From: Pseudomonadota bacterium
Lineage (GTDB): Bacteria > Pseudomonadota > Alphaproteobacteria > Rhizobiales > Hyphomicrobiaceae
NCBI GenBank assembly: GCA_018242295.1
Contig: JAFECE010000005.1
Location: 186,001-250,000 of the forward strand
Length of the DNA stretch: 64,000 nt
Reading direction: 5' to 3'
Shown here: positions 45,192-54,059 of the stretch, piece by piece
Layout: every line of letters starts with the position of its first letter
How positions within the stretch are numbered: the first letter of the stretch is position 1
The notes under the pieces: generated by a model
The model's input: the letters and a program-made list of their open reading frames with translations, nothing else
What the model was told of the DNA's origin: nothing
Database searches by the model: none
Translations under genes and position numbers: made by a program

Positions 45192-45775
45192 GATGCCACC
45201 GATTCAAGCGCGGCAACCCACGCGGAAATGTTGACCTCGATTTCGGTTTCTTCGATGTGAGCGCGAATGTCGCTGTTCTCTGTTTCGGAAAAGCCGATTT
45301 GAAGACCCTCCACCGGCAAGCGCTCGCGAAGATGCACGACGATTTCGGTCGGCGCGTCTATGTGGACTTTCGCGCCTTCGACGAGTGCGCGCCCGATGGC
45401 GTTTTCAAGATCCTGCAGGGCGCGTTCGCGCAATCGTTCGGCAAGCCATGGCCGTAGTAGCGTCGCGACGCGCTCTTCTATGCTCGCCTCGATGAGCTTG
45501 GAGACGTTTTCCAAACGCGCCACCAGGACGTCGGCGCATTCGCGTTGCCAGTTTTGCTTCTCTTCGAGAAGTTGCTCGGCATGAAGAGACGTCGCCTCTG
45601 TCAGCCGAAGCTCCGCATCGGCCTCCATTTCGGTCCGCCCATCGGCGTGACCGTGGCGATAGCCCTCTTCGAAAGCCGACTTTATCTCGGCTTCATAATC
45701 GCGCTCGACGACCGCGTTTTCGCGATCGAAGTCAGATAGGAGCGAAAACGCCGAACTGTGAAGTCTCGTCGTCAT
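45188..45775 (-). CDS. fliH: FliH-like flagellar export-ATPase regulator
   Basis: 195 aa. It has a Glu/Arg-rich helical middle ([23 protein letters not shown], with a GxxxG-like pattern) and a C-terminal region [17 protein letters not shown] typical of FliH/YscL proteins. It follows fliF with a four-base overlap and precedes motB. It would hold FliI hexamers at the basal body. FliH sequences are very variable, so the position next to fliF and the absence of another fliH support the call. Confidence 0.75.
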   Translation of the reverse strand: MTTRLHSSAFSLLSDFDRENAVVERDYEAEIKSAFEEGYRHGHADGRTEMEADAELRLTEATSLHAEQLLEEKQNWQRECADVLVARLENVSKLIEASIEERVATLLRPWLAERLRERALQDLENAIGRALVEGAKVHIDAPTEIVVHLRERLPVEGLQIGFSETENSDIRAHIEETEIEVNISAWVAALESVAS

Positions 45776-47454
45776 CCGTTCTTAACCCAATGCTTCAGGA
45801 TAGCGGTGGCTTGCTCCTCGTCGCTATCGATGATCGCCCCAAGCTTCTCGACCGGGCCGAGCGCAAGGGACCGGCCAAAGGAAAGATCACCACCGAAGCC
45901 GGAGCCCATTGCCATTCCGCCTTCTCCATCGAACGGATTGGCTCCTGGCTCGAGCAGCGGCGATGCCATCTCCGGCATGTCTAGCGGTGCAGCACCCGAT
46001 CCTGTGATGGACGCAATCGGCGAACCGAGCGCGGCAACTGCGGTGGGCCCTTCGGCGCCATTTGACAGCAAGGTGCGCATGACGGGCCTAAACCCTGCCA
46101 TCACCACGATCGCCGCGAGCAGAAGAATCGTCAGGGATTTTATTCCCGTGCCTGCAAGACTCATGACCAGCGGCTGCCATCCTCCGGAGGCGGCGTCGGC
46201 CTCGAACGGTGTCGGCGCGAAGTCGACGGCTGAGACGCTGATATGGTCGCCACGCTTCTTGTCGATTCCGGCTGCCGAGAGCGCAATTTTCTCGATTTCC
46301 GCGACCTGCCTGTCGAGATCTTCGGCCTTCGCATCCTTGCCCATGACCTCCGCGAGACGCCTCTTGTTTATGACTACGGCGACCGAGATGTTATCGACCT
46401 TGTAGCCCTCGCTCGTCGTCGAAGCGGACTTCGTGCTGATTTCGTAGTTGGTCGTCTCTTCCTTACGATCCTGAGCCTTTTTCGCCTGGTCCTTATTTGG
46501 GGCCGCTTCACCGGGAATATTCTGCTCTACGCTGACGTTCGTTTTTGCAGCGTCCTGCGAACTCTGCGCCTCTTTGATGACCCTGGTAGACCGCTCGACC
46601 TTGCTCTCAGGGTCGAAGTTCGTTTCGCTCGTTTGACGCTTGTCGATGTTCAGGCGGGCGATCGCGCTGACCTCGAAATTGTCCAGGCCCAAATAGGGCA
46701 CCAACGTGCGGCGAACACTGTCTTGGATTTGCTGCGCGACGGTCCGTTCGAGTTCGAGCATCTGCACGGGGGCATCGCCCGTTGCGCTTTTGCCGCCGCC
46801 GAGAATGGTTCCGTCGGTGCCGATCACCTGCACTTCATCCGGCGACATTTCCGGAATTGCAGATGCCACCAGATGTTTGATTGCGGGCGCCGCCGCAGCA
46901 TCACCGGCAATGTCGGTTCTGATCACGACCGAAGCCGACGGGGACTGCTTCTTGACGCGCAGGGCGTTCTGATCGGGAAGAAAGATATGTACACGGGCAG
47001 CGCGGATGCCCTTCAGATACTGAATGGTGCGCGAAAGCTCGCCTTCGAGCGCCCGGACTCGGGTGACTTCCTGCATGAAGGAGGTCAGACCTAGAGCGCC
47101 CAGCTTGTCGAAAAGCTCGTAGCCTGCGGTTTGGCTTCCCGGCAGGCCTTTTTCGGCTAGGAGCGCGCGGGCCTGAGCCGTATCACCAACGGGAACACTC
47201 AGCTTCGTGCCGTCGGTGCTGGTCTCAAAGGCGATGCCCGCTTCCGTCAGCACAGTGCCCATGCGACTGACGTCGGACGGCGTCAGACCGACGTACAGCG
47301 TGTCGTAGGCGGATCGCGAAGCGAAATAGCTACCGATCGTTATAAGCGCAAAGACGAATGCGCCGGCAACGCCGAGGGCTATCAGACGCTGCCGTCCTAG
47401 GCCTTTCAAACTCTGATATAAATTTTCGAATTGACGCCAATCCATCCCTGGCAC
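45772..47454 (-). CDS. fliF: Flagellar MS-ring protein FliF
   Basis: 560 aa. TM1 near residues 24-45 and TM2 near residues 437-457 enclose the large periplasmic ring-building domain with LVASAIPEMSPDEVQVIG. The C terminus is the cytoplasmic FliG-binding tail. The long acidic, Glu/Lys/Ala-rich insert (EETTNYEISTKSASTTSEG region) is typical. The ATG at 47454 starts MPGMDWRQFENLYQSL. It is first of the fliF-fliH-motB-motC-fliK chain, whose genes all overlap by four bases. Confidence 0.94.
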   Translation of the reverse strand: MPGMDWRQFENLYQSLKGLGRQRLIALGVAGAFVFALITIGSYFASRSAYDTLYVGLTPSDVSRMGTVLTEAGIAFETSTDGTKLSVPVGDTAQARALLAEKGLPGSQTAGYELFDKLGALGLTSFMQEVTRVRALEGELSRTIQYLKGIRAARVHIFLPDQNALRVKKQSPSASVVIRTDIAGDAAAAPAIKHLVASAIPEMSPDEVQVIGTDGTILGGGKSATGDAPVQMLELERTVAQQIQDSVRRTLVPYLGLDNFEVSAIARLNIDKRQTSETNFDPESKVERSTRVIKEAQSSQDAAKTNVSVEQNIPGEAAPNKDQAKKAQDRKEETTNYEISTKSASTTSEGYKVDNISVAVVINKRRLAEVMGKDAKAEDLDRQVAEIEKIALSAAGIDKKRGDHISVSAVDFAPTPFEADAASGGWQPLVMSLAGTGIKSLTILLLAAIVVMAGFRPVMRTLLSNGAEGPTAVAALGSPIASITGSGAAPLDMPEMASPLLEPGANPFDGEGGMAMGSGFGGDLSFGRSLALGPVEKLGAIIDSDEEQATAILKHWVKNG

Positions 47455-47605
47455 CCTACCGGCAAAGTTAGATGCCGACGGTAGAGAGGGAACCTTGTGC
47501 AGAGGTGACGGGGCGGCAGCTCAGGATCCGGGCGTGGTTGGCGGATCGTCACTCGGAATGCGGCCCATCTGGGGCGCCAGGCAGTCCCGACTGGGAAGGG
47601 TGGAG

Positions 47606-47632
47606 GGCTCGGCGCCCGATAGGCGCCGAGCC
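47606..47632 (-). terminator. Strong hairpin after the flagellin gene
   Basis: Perfect 11-base arms GGCTCGGCGCC and GGCGCCGAGCC around a five-base loop lie eight bases past the fliC stop on the minus strand. The tail (CTCCACCC) is not very T-rich, but this is the strongest stem in the window. It fits a terminator or mRNA 3'-stabiliser for an abundant transcript. Confidence 0.75.
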
Positions 47633-47639
47633 TTAGTCA

Positions 47640-48590
47640 TTAGCGGAAGAGCGAGAGGATGTTCTGGCTCGACTGGTTAGCAATGCTGAGTGCCTGAACA
47701 CCAAGCTGCTGCTTGACCTGAAGGGCCTGCAATCGCGTCGATTCCTGGTTCATGTCGGCATCGACCAACTGGGAGACGCCCGTGGTGATCGTATCCCGCA
47801 AAGACGAAATGAAGCTCGTCTGCAGATTGATACGCTGCTGGGCTGCGCCAAGGTTGGTCGCTGCCGTGGTCATCTCCTGGAATGCGCTGTCGACGCCAGC
47901 AATGTACTGGGTGAGTTTCGCTTGGTCGGTCGAGCTGTCCGTCAGCGAGCTGATGTCGATGCTCATGACCGACGTGCCGCCGGTTGTCACGATTGCGCCC
48001 GTCGTACCGCGCTGCGAGTCGAGGATACCACCGGTGGTGCCGGTTGTAGCTGTCGAAGAGTCAAACAGAACCGACTTCGATGTATCGACAGCGATCGTAC
48101 CGATCGAAACGGAGCCACCACTCGTACGCGAGAACGAAGCAACGATGGTCTTCGTCGAGTTGTATCCACTGACCGAAGAGTCGACTGAAACCCAGTTCTG
48201 ACCGGAGAAACTTGCCGAATCGGCGATGCCCTTCAACTGATCCTGAAGCTGAGTGATTTCAGACTGGATCTTGGCGCGATCAACGCCCGGAGCGGCGGCA
48301 GCCGTCAGCTTGTCTTTGATCTGGCCGACGAGCGTGATGCTCTGGCTCATCGCGTTGTAGGCGACGTCGACAGTGCCCTTGCCGAGACCCAGGGCGTCCT
48401 GAACGGTCGACAGCGCATCGTTGTCGGACTTCATCGTCGTTGCGATCGACCAGTAGGCGGCGTTGTCCGAAGCGGAAGCAACTTTCAAGCCGGTCGAAAT
48501 GCGGTTCTGCGTCGTCAGCAGGTCTTTAGACGTGGCCTGCAACGACTGGAGTGCGGTCATTGCCGAAATATTGGTATTGATACTGCTCAT
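47640..48590 (-). CDS. fliC: Flagellin
   Basis: 316 aa; the only flagellin in the window. I chose the ATG at 48590 (AGGGA seven bases upstream) giving MSSINTNISAMTALQSLQATS. The conserved N-terminal D0/D1 ends near residue 140 and the C-terminal D1/D0 is LRDTITTGVSQLVDADMNQESTRLQALQVKQQLGVQALSIANQSSQNILSLFR. The central D2/D3 region is short and Thr/Ser/Gly-rich. This is the standard size for an alphaproteobacterial flagellin. It is transcribed alone with its own promoter and a strong terminator. FlbT/FlaF would act on it post-transcriptionally. Confidence 0.97.
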   Translation of the reverse strand: MSSINTNISAMTALQSLQATSKDLLTTQNRISTGLKVASASDNAAYWSIATTMKSDNDALSTVQDALGLGKGTVDVAYNAMSQSITLVGQIKDKLTAAAAPGVDRAKIQSEITQLQDQLKGIADSASFSGQNWVSVDSSVSGYNSTKTIVASFSRTSGGSVSIGTIAVDTSKSVLFDSSTATTGTTGGILDSQRGTTGAIVTTGGTSVMSIDISSLTDSSTDQAKLTQYIAGVDSAFQEMTTAATNLGAAQQRINLQTSFISSLRDTITTGVSQLVDADMNQESTRLQALQVKQQLGVQALSIANQSSQNILSLFR

Positions 48591-48674
48591 GCCCATGTCC
48601 CTTTGTTCCTTCTACTCGGCACTAAAAAGCGCACGCATACTGGGGACATGCCGGGTCTTCCGGCTTAACAGATC

Positions 48675-48685
48675 GGCATCATGCC
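48675..48685. promoter_or_regulatory. Short palindrome in the flagellin leader
   Basis: GGCATCATGCC is a perfect palindrome (five bases, one spacer base, five bases), about 85-95 bases upstream of the flagellin ATG. It could be an operator. A further inverted repeat TGAGA...TCTCA is at 48733-48748. Confidence 0.3.
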
Positions 48686-48732
48686 TGTGGTGCAGGTGTC
48701 GGCAACCACTCCGTTATCAAACTTGAAATAGC

Positions 48733-48748
48733 TGAGAGTTGTTTCTCA
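48733..48748. promoter_or_regulatory. TGAGA/TCTCA inverted repeat upstream of fliC
   Basis: TGAGA and TCTCA flank six bases, about 145 bases upstream of the flagellin start, in an AT-rich stretch. It may be the operator of the flagellin promoter. No consensus can be assigned. Confidence 0.3.
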
Positions 48749-48776
48749 ATTGTTACTTTTTGGGGCCTAATCGTTA

Positions 48777-48826
48777 ATCGCCGCCTTAGGCGATGCACTT
48801 AACACTGTTCGCCCGGTTAGGCGAAC
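48777..48826 (-). terminator. Two similar tandem hairpins after fliP
   Basis: Two small hairpins follow one another: ATCGCC/GGCGAT (48777-48794) and GTTCGCC/GGCGAAC (48807-48826), both with six-base loops and a shared TTAGGCGA sequence. The second begins within the fliP stop codon. They probably end or stabilise the long flgB...fliP transcript before fliC. Confidence 0.5.
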
Positions 48827-49560
48827 GATTTAACCAACGCACCGACGAGTAAACTCCACCCGTCGACCAACACGAAGAACAAAACTTTCAACGGCAACGA
48901 CACCACCGTCGGCGGCATCATCATCATGCCCATCGACGTCATGATCGTCGCGACGACGAGGTCAATGACGAGGAACGGCAACGTCACCAGAAACCCGATT
49001 TCGAACCCGCGACGTAGCTCCGAGATCATGAAAGCCGGAACGAGTACGCGCAGGTCGTCTGATTCGATTTTATTCTGCTCGCCGAAGCGTTGTGATGACA
49101 TTTCCTGAAAAAGTGCAAGATCTTTGTCGCGCACGTTGGCTTGCATGAAGGCGCGAAACGGCGCAGTCGTCCGCGAATAGCCATCCTGCTGACTAATTTT
49201 GTTCTCGACCATCGGCTTTACGCCTTCGTCCCAGGCTTTCTGCAGCGTCGGCGCCATGACGAACAGCGTCATGAACAGCGCCAAGCTGACCAGGATGAGA
49301 TTGTTCGGCGTCGTCTGAAGCCCGAGACCAACCCGCAAGAATGAAAACGCGATCAAAAAGCGCGCGAAAGACGTCACCATCATCAGCAGACCAGGGGCGA
49401 CCGAAAGGACGGTCATCACCACCAGAAGCTGAACGATACGGCCAGAGACGCTTGCGTCTCCGGCTGGGAACAATGTCTGCAGGTCTATCGTCTGCGCCAA
49501 CGCGGCTCCGGACGAGAGTGACAATGCGGCTATCGCGACAAGAATTCCACGAGCTATCAT
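48817..49560 (-). CDS. fliP: Flagellar export apparatus protein FliP
   Basis: 247 aa. Signal peptide about 1-22, then four membrane helices. Hallmarks include MMVTSFARFLIAFSFLRVGLGLQTTPNNLILV and ISELRRGFEIGFLVTLPFLVIDLVVATIMTSMGMMMMPP. It forms the export gate with FliQ and FliR. Its start overlaps the fliL stop by four bases. It is the last gene of the flgB operon, next to the flagellin promoter. Confidence 0.96.
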   Translation of the reverse strand: MIARGILVAIAALSLSSGAALAQTIDLQTLFPAGDASVSGRIVQLLVVMTVLSVAPGLLMMVTSFARFLIAFSFLRVGLGLQTTPNNLILVSLALFMTLFVMAPTLQKAWDEGVKPMVENKISQQDGYSRTTAPFRAFMQANVRDKDLALFQEMSSQRFGEQNKIESDDLRVLVPAFMISELRRGFEIGFLVTLPFLVIDLVVATIMTSMGMMMMPPTVVSLPLKVLFFVLVDGWSLLVGALVKSFA

Positions 49561-50048
49561 TCGAGAACTAAGCCGCCGATCAACAGACCCAAGATAGCGC
49601 CACGGCCGCGAACTCTGGCACGGTCGTCGAGCTGCTCACGCAAGTTCTGAAATCCCCTGACGCCTTGAATGTCGGATACGCTGAGCCCTTTCAAATAGGC
49701 GATCACATCTTCCTTCACTTCATTTTTGAGGGTGGTCGTTTCGGGAGTTCCATGCGCAACGACGATCGAGATATCGAGGCGAACCCTGCTCCTCGGCTCA
49801 GTCTCGAGGTCTGCGATAATCGAGGAAATTTCAACCGCCAGTGCATCGCTTGGAAAACGGCCAGGCGCCAACGGGGACTTCTCTTCTACGTGGCCAGCTT
49901 GCGGGGCAGGTGTGCTCGCGCCGCTTGGCATGACGAAATAGCCGAATGCTGCGCCGCCGCCGACGCCGACGATTGCCGCTGCAAGAGCGGACTTCACCAG
50001 ATCCGCGGCGCCGCTTGAAGTTTCGCTTTTTTCTGTTGCCACCGCCAA
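49557..50048 (-). CDS. fliL: Flagellar basal-body protein FliL
   Basis: 163 aa. One transmembrane helix (about residues 20-40, LAAAIVGVGGGAAFGYFVMP) and a short linker are followed by a periplasmic domain with VRLDISIVVA and FQNLREQLDDRARVRGRGA, typical of FliL. It associates with the stator and the MS ring. It precedes fliP by four-base overlap and follows flgH by 15 bases. Confidence 0.92.
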   Translation of the reverse strand: MAVATEKSETSSGAADLVKSALAAAIVGVGGGAAFGYFVMPSGASTPAPQAGHVEEKSPLAPGRFPSDALAVEISSIIADLETEPRSRVRLDISIVVAHGTPETTTLKNEVKEDVIAYLKGLSVSDIQGVRGFQNLREQLDDRARVRGRGAILGLLIGGLVLE

Positions 50049-50063
50049 CGCCCCTGACTTTGC

Positions 50064-50795
50064 CTAGAACGGCGCCACGACGTCGAGTATCTGCTGGCCG
50101 TACGCCGGCTGCTGGACCTCCATCACCCTGCCTCGGCCGCCATAGGAAACGCGGGCCTCGGCAATCTTTTCGTAGGAGATCGTGTTGTCGGTTGCGATGT
50201 CGCGCGGGCGAATCACACCCTGAACATTCAGCACACGAAGCTCGAAATTGACCCGCACTTCCTGTGAGCCGCTGATCACGAGGTTCCCGTTCGGAAGAAC
50301 CTGACTGACGACAGCGCCGACGAGGAGGTTGATACTTTCGGATCTCGCGATGGAACCTTTCGAATCGGTCGATGTCGTTCGATTGAGATTGCCGTCAAGT
50401 TTTCCCGATCCGGCAGGCCCGGTACCCCCGAAACCGAAATCGAAGTCCGCGGATGACTTCAGACCGACGCTCGCGTCGCGCGAGCGGTTCAGGTTGTTAT
50501 CGAGAGAGGCTTTGTCGTTTATTTGAATCTTTACCGTCACGACGTCGCCGACGTGCAAGGCGCGGGCGTCACGGAAGAGATCGGCTCCGGCATCCTGCCA
50601 CGTCGAATTCCCCGAGTGGTAGGCGACGGGCGTGACCGGAAGATCGACATGTGCCGTCCGGTCCGGCGCCAAGCCGCTTCCGACCGGCGACAACGTCGGC
50701 TCGCGACCTATTTCGCGCAATTGGTCGGCGCACGCCGTGAGCAACAAAGTGAGCGATACGATCGCCGGTGTCGCCCAACGTATATTATTGCGCAT
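50064..50795 (-). CDS. flgH: Flagellar L-ring lipoprotein FlgH
   Basis: 243 aa. The lipobox LTAC places the lipidated Cys at residue 22. The family signature DVVTVKIQINDKASLDNNLNRSRDA is present, as are the late segments LVISGSQEVRVNFELRVLNVQGVIRPRDI and ARVSYGGRGRVMEVQQP. It forms the outer-membrane ring. Its start overlaps the motE stop by 11 bases. Confidence 0.96.
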   Translation of the reverse strand: MRNNIRWATPAIVSLTLLLTACADQLREIGREPTLSPVGSGLAPDRTAHVDLPVTPVAYHSGNSTWQDAGADLFRDARALHVGDVVTVKIQINDKASLDNNLNRSRDASVGLKSSADFDFGFGGTGPAGSGKLDGNLNRTTSTDSKGSIARSESINLLVGAVVSQVLPNGNLVISGSQEVRVNFELRVLNVQGVIRPRDIATDNTISYEKIAEARVSYGGRGRVMEVQQPAYGQQILDVVAPF

Positions 50796-51336
50796 CGGCC
50801 TTACGCTCCGGCTGAACCGTCACTTCTCCCGCACCCGCTATGACTGCCGACAATCGTGCCGCCTTCGCCACTTCCATTTCGGTCATGATGAGGCTTGAAG
50901 CCTTTGGTGTAAGCTTCGACATGATGGCCGCGGCGACCATCTCATCCATCGCTGCGAGCTGCGCTGCGGCAGCATCCGGCTTCATTTTGCTGTAGATCTG
51001 AACCAGAGACTCGGTCGCGCGCGCGGTGAAGTCCTCGCGCATCTTGATCCAGCCTTTCAGGACTTCGGCCTTCTCAGCAAGAATGGCTATCCGGTCGTTG
51101 AGCTGCTTCTGTGCCTTTTCCAGATTGCGCGTCTGTTGCGCGATCTGGGCGGCGGTCGCCGCATCCATAATGCTCGAGCAATACTGTTGTGCCGGGCTGA
51201 GTTCAGGCGCATTCGGCTGCGGCACCTGAAGAACTTCCAGCTCGTTGCTATCGGGCTTTGCCTCGTCGGCGGCGACCATCGGCACGAAGAGAAAGAGACC
51301 TAGGAGGACCGATGCGAAGCTCGTGAACAATCTCAT
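50785..51336 (-). CDS. motE: MotE-like periplasmic chaperone
   Basis: 183 aa. A signal peptide covers about residues 1-23 (ends MVAA/D). The middle is coiled-coil (QIAQQTRNLEKAQKQLNDRIAILAEKAEVL). The C-terminal part is an MgtE-N-like domain: LVQIYSKMKPDAAAAQLAAMDEMVAAAIMSKLTPKASSLIM. In S. meliloti MotE assists MotC folding, and its gene lies between flgI and flgH, as here. A motC gene is present 7 kb away. A Cys (YCSSIMD) in the mature N-terminal part could make the disulfide dimer described for MotE. Confidence 0.85.
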   Translation of the reverse strand: MRLFTSFASVLLGLFLFVPMVAADEAKPDSNELEVLQVPQPNAPELSPAQQYCSSIMDAATAAQIAQQTRNLEKAQKQLNDRIAILAEKAEVLKGWIKMREDFTARATESLVQIYSKMKPDAAAAQLAAMDEMVAAAIMSKLTPKASSLIMTEMEVAKAARLSAVIAGAGEVTVQPERKADAQ

Positions 51337-52442
51337 TGAACCACCAGCTCGGCTTGCAGCGCGCCTGCCGTTTTCATGGCCTGCAGGATTGCGATAATTC
51401 CTATGGGCTTCAGACCCATCCTGTTGAGGGCGGTCACAAGCTCACGCAGATTAGCGCCGCGAGCGATCTGTACGTTGCCGCCTGCCTCGTTGACATCAAC
51501 TTGCGTATCGGGAACGACGACTGTTTCGCCTCTATTCGAGAACGGCGCCGGCTGCGAAACTTTGGGCGTCTCGGTCACGCGCACGGTGATGTTGCCGTGG
51601 GCGACAGCAACAGTTGAAATACGGACTTCGCTGCCGATGACGATCGTGCCGGTTCTCTCATCGATAACGACGCGTGCGGTTTGATCGGGATCGACCTCAA
51701 GCTCGCCGATCTCGGCGAGAAGGCGCGACGACATCATGCGCGGCGGCTTGCGGACCATCACCGACTGCTGATCTTTCGAGCGCGCTATCGGCATGCCATA
51801 GCGATCTTTGGCGAAGGCGTTAATGACGTCCATGATGCGGACGGACGTCGTAAAGTCGGGGTTGCGCAGCTTGAATTCGAGAGGCATGTCCTCGTCGAAA
51901 CTGCCTGGCGCGTCCTGCTCGACGATGGCGCCGTCCGGAATTCTGCCGCGCGTCGGAATTCCTGACGTTATGGATTCGGCGGCGCCCTTCGCGAGATATC
52001 CTGAAATCGTCACCTGGCCTTGGGCTGCTGCATAGATTTTTTGATCCGCGCCAGCGAGCGGCGTCATGACGAGCGAGCCGCCGGCCAATGACTTGGCGTC
52101 GCCGATCGATGAAACGGTAACGTCGAAACGCGAGCCCTTCGAAGCAAACGGCGGAAGCTCGGCCGTGACCATGACGGCGGCGACGTTGCGCGTCCGCGGC
52201 TCATACTGCGATCCGCGAATGTTGACGCCCATGCGATCCAGCATCGCCTGCACCGACTGCTGCGTGAACGGCGAATTTCGCAGCGTATCTCCCGTACCAT
52301 TCAGGCCGACGACCAAGCCGTATCCGACGAGCTGATTGACGCGGATGCCTTTCAGGTCGGTGATATCCTTGATGCGTGTGCCGGCTTCGGCCGTGTGCAC
52401 CAGGCCTAGAAAAAAAAAGAAGAGTGCAGCGGCCAATCTCAT
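51333..52442 (-). CDS. flgI: Flagellar P-ring protein FlgI
   Basis: 369 aa. The signal peptide MRLAAALFFFFLGLVHTAEA is followed by the strongly conserved P-ring sequence RIKDITDLKGIRVNQLVGYGLVVGLNGTGD. The four Phe codons of the signal peptide include a run of nine T on the coding strand (52410-52418), which could slip during replication and shift the frame at codon 11. It polymerises around the rod in the periplasm. It overlaps motE and flgA by four bases each. Confidence 0.97.
   Translation of the reverse strand: MRLAAALFFFFLGLVHTAEAGTRIKDITDLKGIRVNQLVGYGLVVGLNGTGDTLRNSPFTQQSVQAMLDRMGVNIRGSQYEPRTRNVAAVMVTAELPPFASKGSRFDVTVSSIGDAKSLAGGSLVMTPLAGADQKIYAAAQGQVTISGYLAKGAAESITSGIPTRGRIPDGAIVEQDAPGSFDEDMPLEFKLRNPDFTTSVRIMDVINAFAKDRYGMPIARSKDQQSVMVRKPPRMMSSRLLAEIGELEVDPDQTARVVIDERTGTIVIGSEVRISTVAVAHGNITVRVTETPKVSQPAPFSNRGETVVVPDTQVDVNEAGGNVQIARGANLRELVTALNRMGLKPIGIIAILQAMKTAGALQAELVVQ
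52410..52418. repeat. Nine-base homopolymer inside the flgI signal peptide
   Basis: A run of nine A on plus (nine T in the flgI coding strand) sits in codons 9-11 of flgI. In this GC-rich window it is the longest such run I noticed in a coding sequence. A one-base slip would stop P-ring production and motility, so it is a candidate phase-variation site. Confidence 0.6.
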
Positions 52443-52927
52443 TGATCGTCCACCGTCAATGTCTGATCCGGCTTGATGCGCGCCTTGATTATCAGGCCCG
52501 TATCCGGGTTGCGCACATTTATGATTTCGCCGGCCGAACCCGATTGAAGCGGGACGCCGACGCCGACGATCGATACGAAGCGCGACTCATAGGTGAGCTT
52601 GTAGGTTTTGCCCTGCTTGATGAGATCCTGCGTTCGAACGGCAGATCCTGGAATCAGCTCTCCGGGAAGCAAGGTGCGGCGGGCAACCTTGCCCAGCAGC
52701 TCTCCCGAATCTTCACCAAATACCGGCGGATTGTTCGGTGCGACCAGCAGTCGGCGCTCCACAAGCGCTTCCGTTGTGATGACGTCACCGGGATAGATGA
52801 CAGCGCGGGGAACGAAGACCGTGCGGCCGCCTTCCTTCGCGTGCGCGACGACGGCCGCTGCGCAAATGGCAAGCAGCGCCGCTGCCGCGAAGCAGAGCCC
52901 TTCCCGCACGTTGCGCGCCGTCCTCAT
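52439..52927 (-). CDS. flgA: P-ring assembly chaperone FlgA
   Basis: 162 aa with a signal peptide (about residues 1-30, AICAAAVVAHA/K). A SAF domain follows (FVPRAVIYPGDVITTEALVERR) and a C-terminal FlgA domain ending TGLIIKARIKPDQTLTVDD. It helps FlgI assemble the P ring. The start shares a base with the flgG stop and the stop overlaps flgI, a compact arrangement. Confidence 0.93.
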   Translation of the reverse strand: MRTARNVREGLCFAAAALLAICAAAVVAHAKEGGRTVFVPRAVIYPGDVITTEALVERRLLVAPNNPPVFGEDSGELLGKVARRTLLPGELIPGSAVRTQDLIKQGKTYKLTYESRFVSIVGVGVPLQSGSAGEIINVRNPDTGLIIKARIKPDQTLTVDDQ

Positions 52928-53715
52928 CAGCGAATGTCCTTTGTGATGACGCTATACATATCGGAGGCTGCGGTGATGACCTTGGAGTTCATCTCGTAGG
53001 CGCGCTGCGCCGAGATCAGCTCCGTGATTTCCTTCACCGGATCGACGTTTGAGCTTTCGAGATAGCCCTGCTGGATCGTAGCAAAGCCGACGTCGCCAGG
53101 GCTGCCGATAACGGGTGTTCCCGATGCGGGCGTTTCCTGAAAGAGATTGCCGCCAAGCGCCGCAAGCCCAGTCTCGTTCGCGAAATTAGCAAGCGACAAT
53201 TGGCCGAGAAGCTGCTGTGTGCCGGTCGCACCGATGACCGCATACACTTGGCCGGTGGAGTTGACGATCACATCGGTTGCGGTGTTCGGTATCGTGATAC
53301 TCGGGATGACGAGGTTGCCCTCGAGCGTGATGAGCTGTCCCGTTGCGTTCTTATTGAAAGCGCCGTCACGGGTGTACAAAATCTCGTTGTTCTCGCCCTG
53401 GACCTGGAAGTAGCCCCGGCCGTTAAGAGCCAAATCGAGCTTGTTATTCGTCGAAGCGAGGGGGCCTTGCATCGAAAGACTACGGATGGCGACGGTACGA
53501 GCGCCGAGACCAATCGAGTTAGCTTCCGGAATGATGGTCTCGTCATCGCGGGCGGCCGTCCCGGCAGCGCGATCCGTCTGGTACAGCAAGTCGGCAAATT
53601 CCGCGCGCGAGCGTTTGAAGCCGGTCGTGTTGATGTTGGCAACGTTGTTGGCAATAACTTCAACGTTGGTTTGCTGCGCGGACATGCCAGTCGCAGCAAT
53701 TGAAAGCGCTCTCAT
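52927..53715 (-). CDS. flgG: Distal rod protein FlgG
   Basis: 262 aa, the usual length. Starts MRALSIAATGMSAQQTNVEVIANNVANINTTGFKR, with the family rod signature; contains YFQVQGENNEILYTRDGAFN and ends with LISAQRAYEMNSKVITAASDMYSVI. It forms the distal rod beneath the P and L rings. It is 11 bases after fliE. Confidence 0.96.
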   Translation of the reverse strand: MRALSIAATGMSAQQTNVEVIANNVANINTTGFKRSRAEFADLLYQTDRAAGTAARDDETIIPEANSIGLGARTVAIRSLSMQGPLASTNNKLDLALNGRGYFQVQGENNEILYTRDGAFNKNATGQLITLEGNLVIPSITIPNTATDVIVNSTGQVYAVIGATGTQQLLGQLSLANFANETGLAALGGNLFQETPASGTPVIGSPGDVGFATIQQGYLESSNVDPVKEITELISAQRAYEMNSKVITAASDMYSVITKDIR

Positions 53716-53726
53716 GACCTACGACC

Positions 53727-54059
53727 TCAAATCTGCATTCGACTGATTTCTTGGTAGGCGCTGACGACCTTGTCGCGTACGGCGACGACCGTTCGAAGTG
53801 CCTGATCGGCCTGCATCACTGCCTGCACGACCTGCTGCAACGGCGCCTTGCCTTGCATGCCGGAAATCGCGGTCGTTTCACCTGTCTTCATCGTCGAAAT
53901 GGCGTCGGCCGCCATGTTCGCCATCGTCTGCGCGAAATCGCTTTCCGGTGTGGCGACGGACGGGGCGCCAGGAGCGGCGACAGCTGCAGCGCCTTTCGAC
54001 GCCGCAGCGCCGCCGACGCGGTCGATCTCCGGAGATAGCATCGCGATGCTCAAGCTCAT
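53727..54059 (-). CDS. fliE: Rod-MS-ring adaptor FliE
   Basis: 110 aa, exported and helical. The C-terminal pattern PLQQVVQAVMQADQALRTVVAVRDKVVSAYQEISRMQI is the FliE hallmark. It links the MS ring to the proximal rod. The start overlaps the flgC stop by four bases. Confidence 0.94.
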   Translation of the reverse strand: MSLSIAMLSPEIDRVGGAAASKGAAAVAAPGAPSVATPESDFAQTMANMAADAISTMKTGETTAISGMQGKAPLQQVVQAVMQADQALRTVVAVRDKVVSAYQEISRMQI

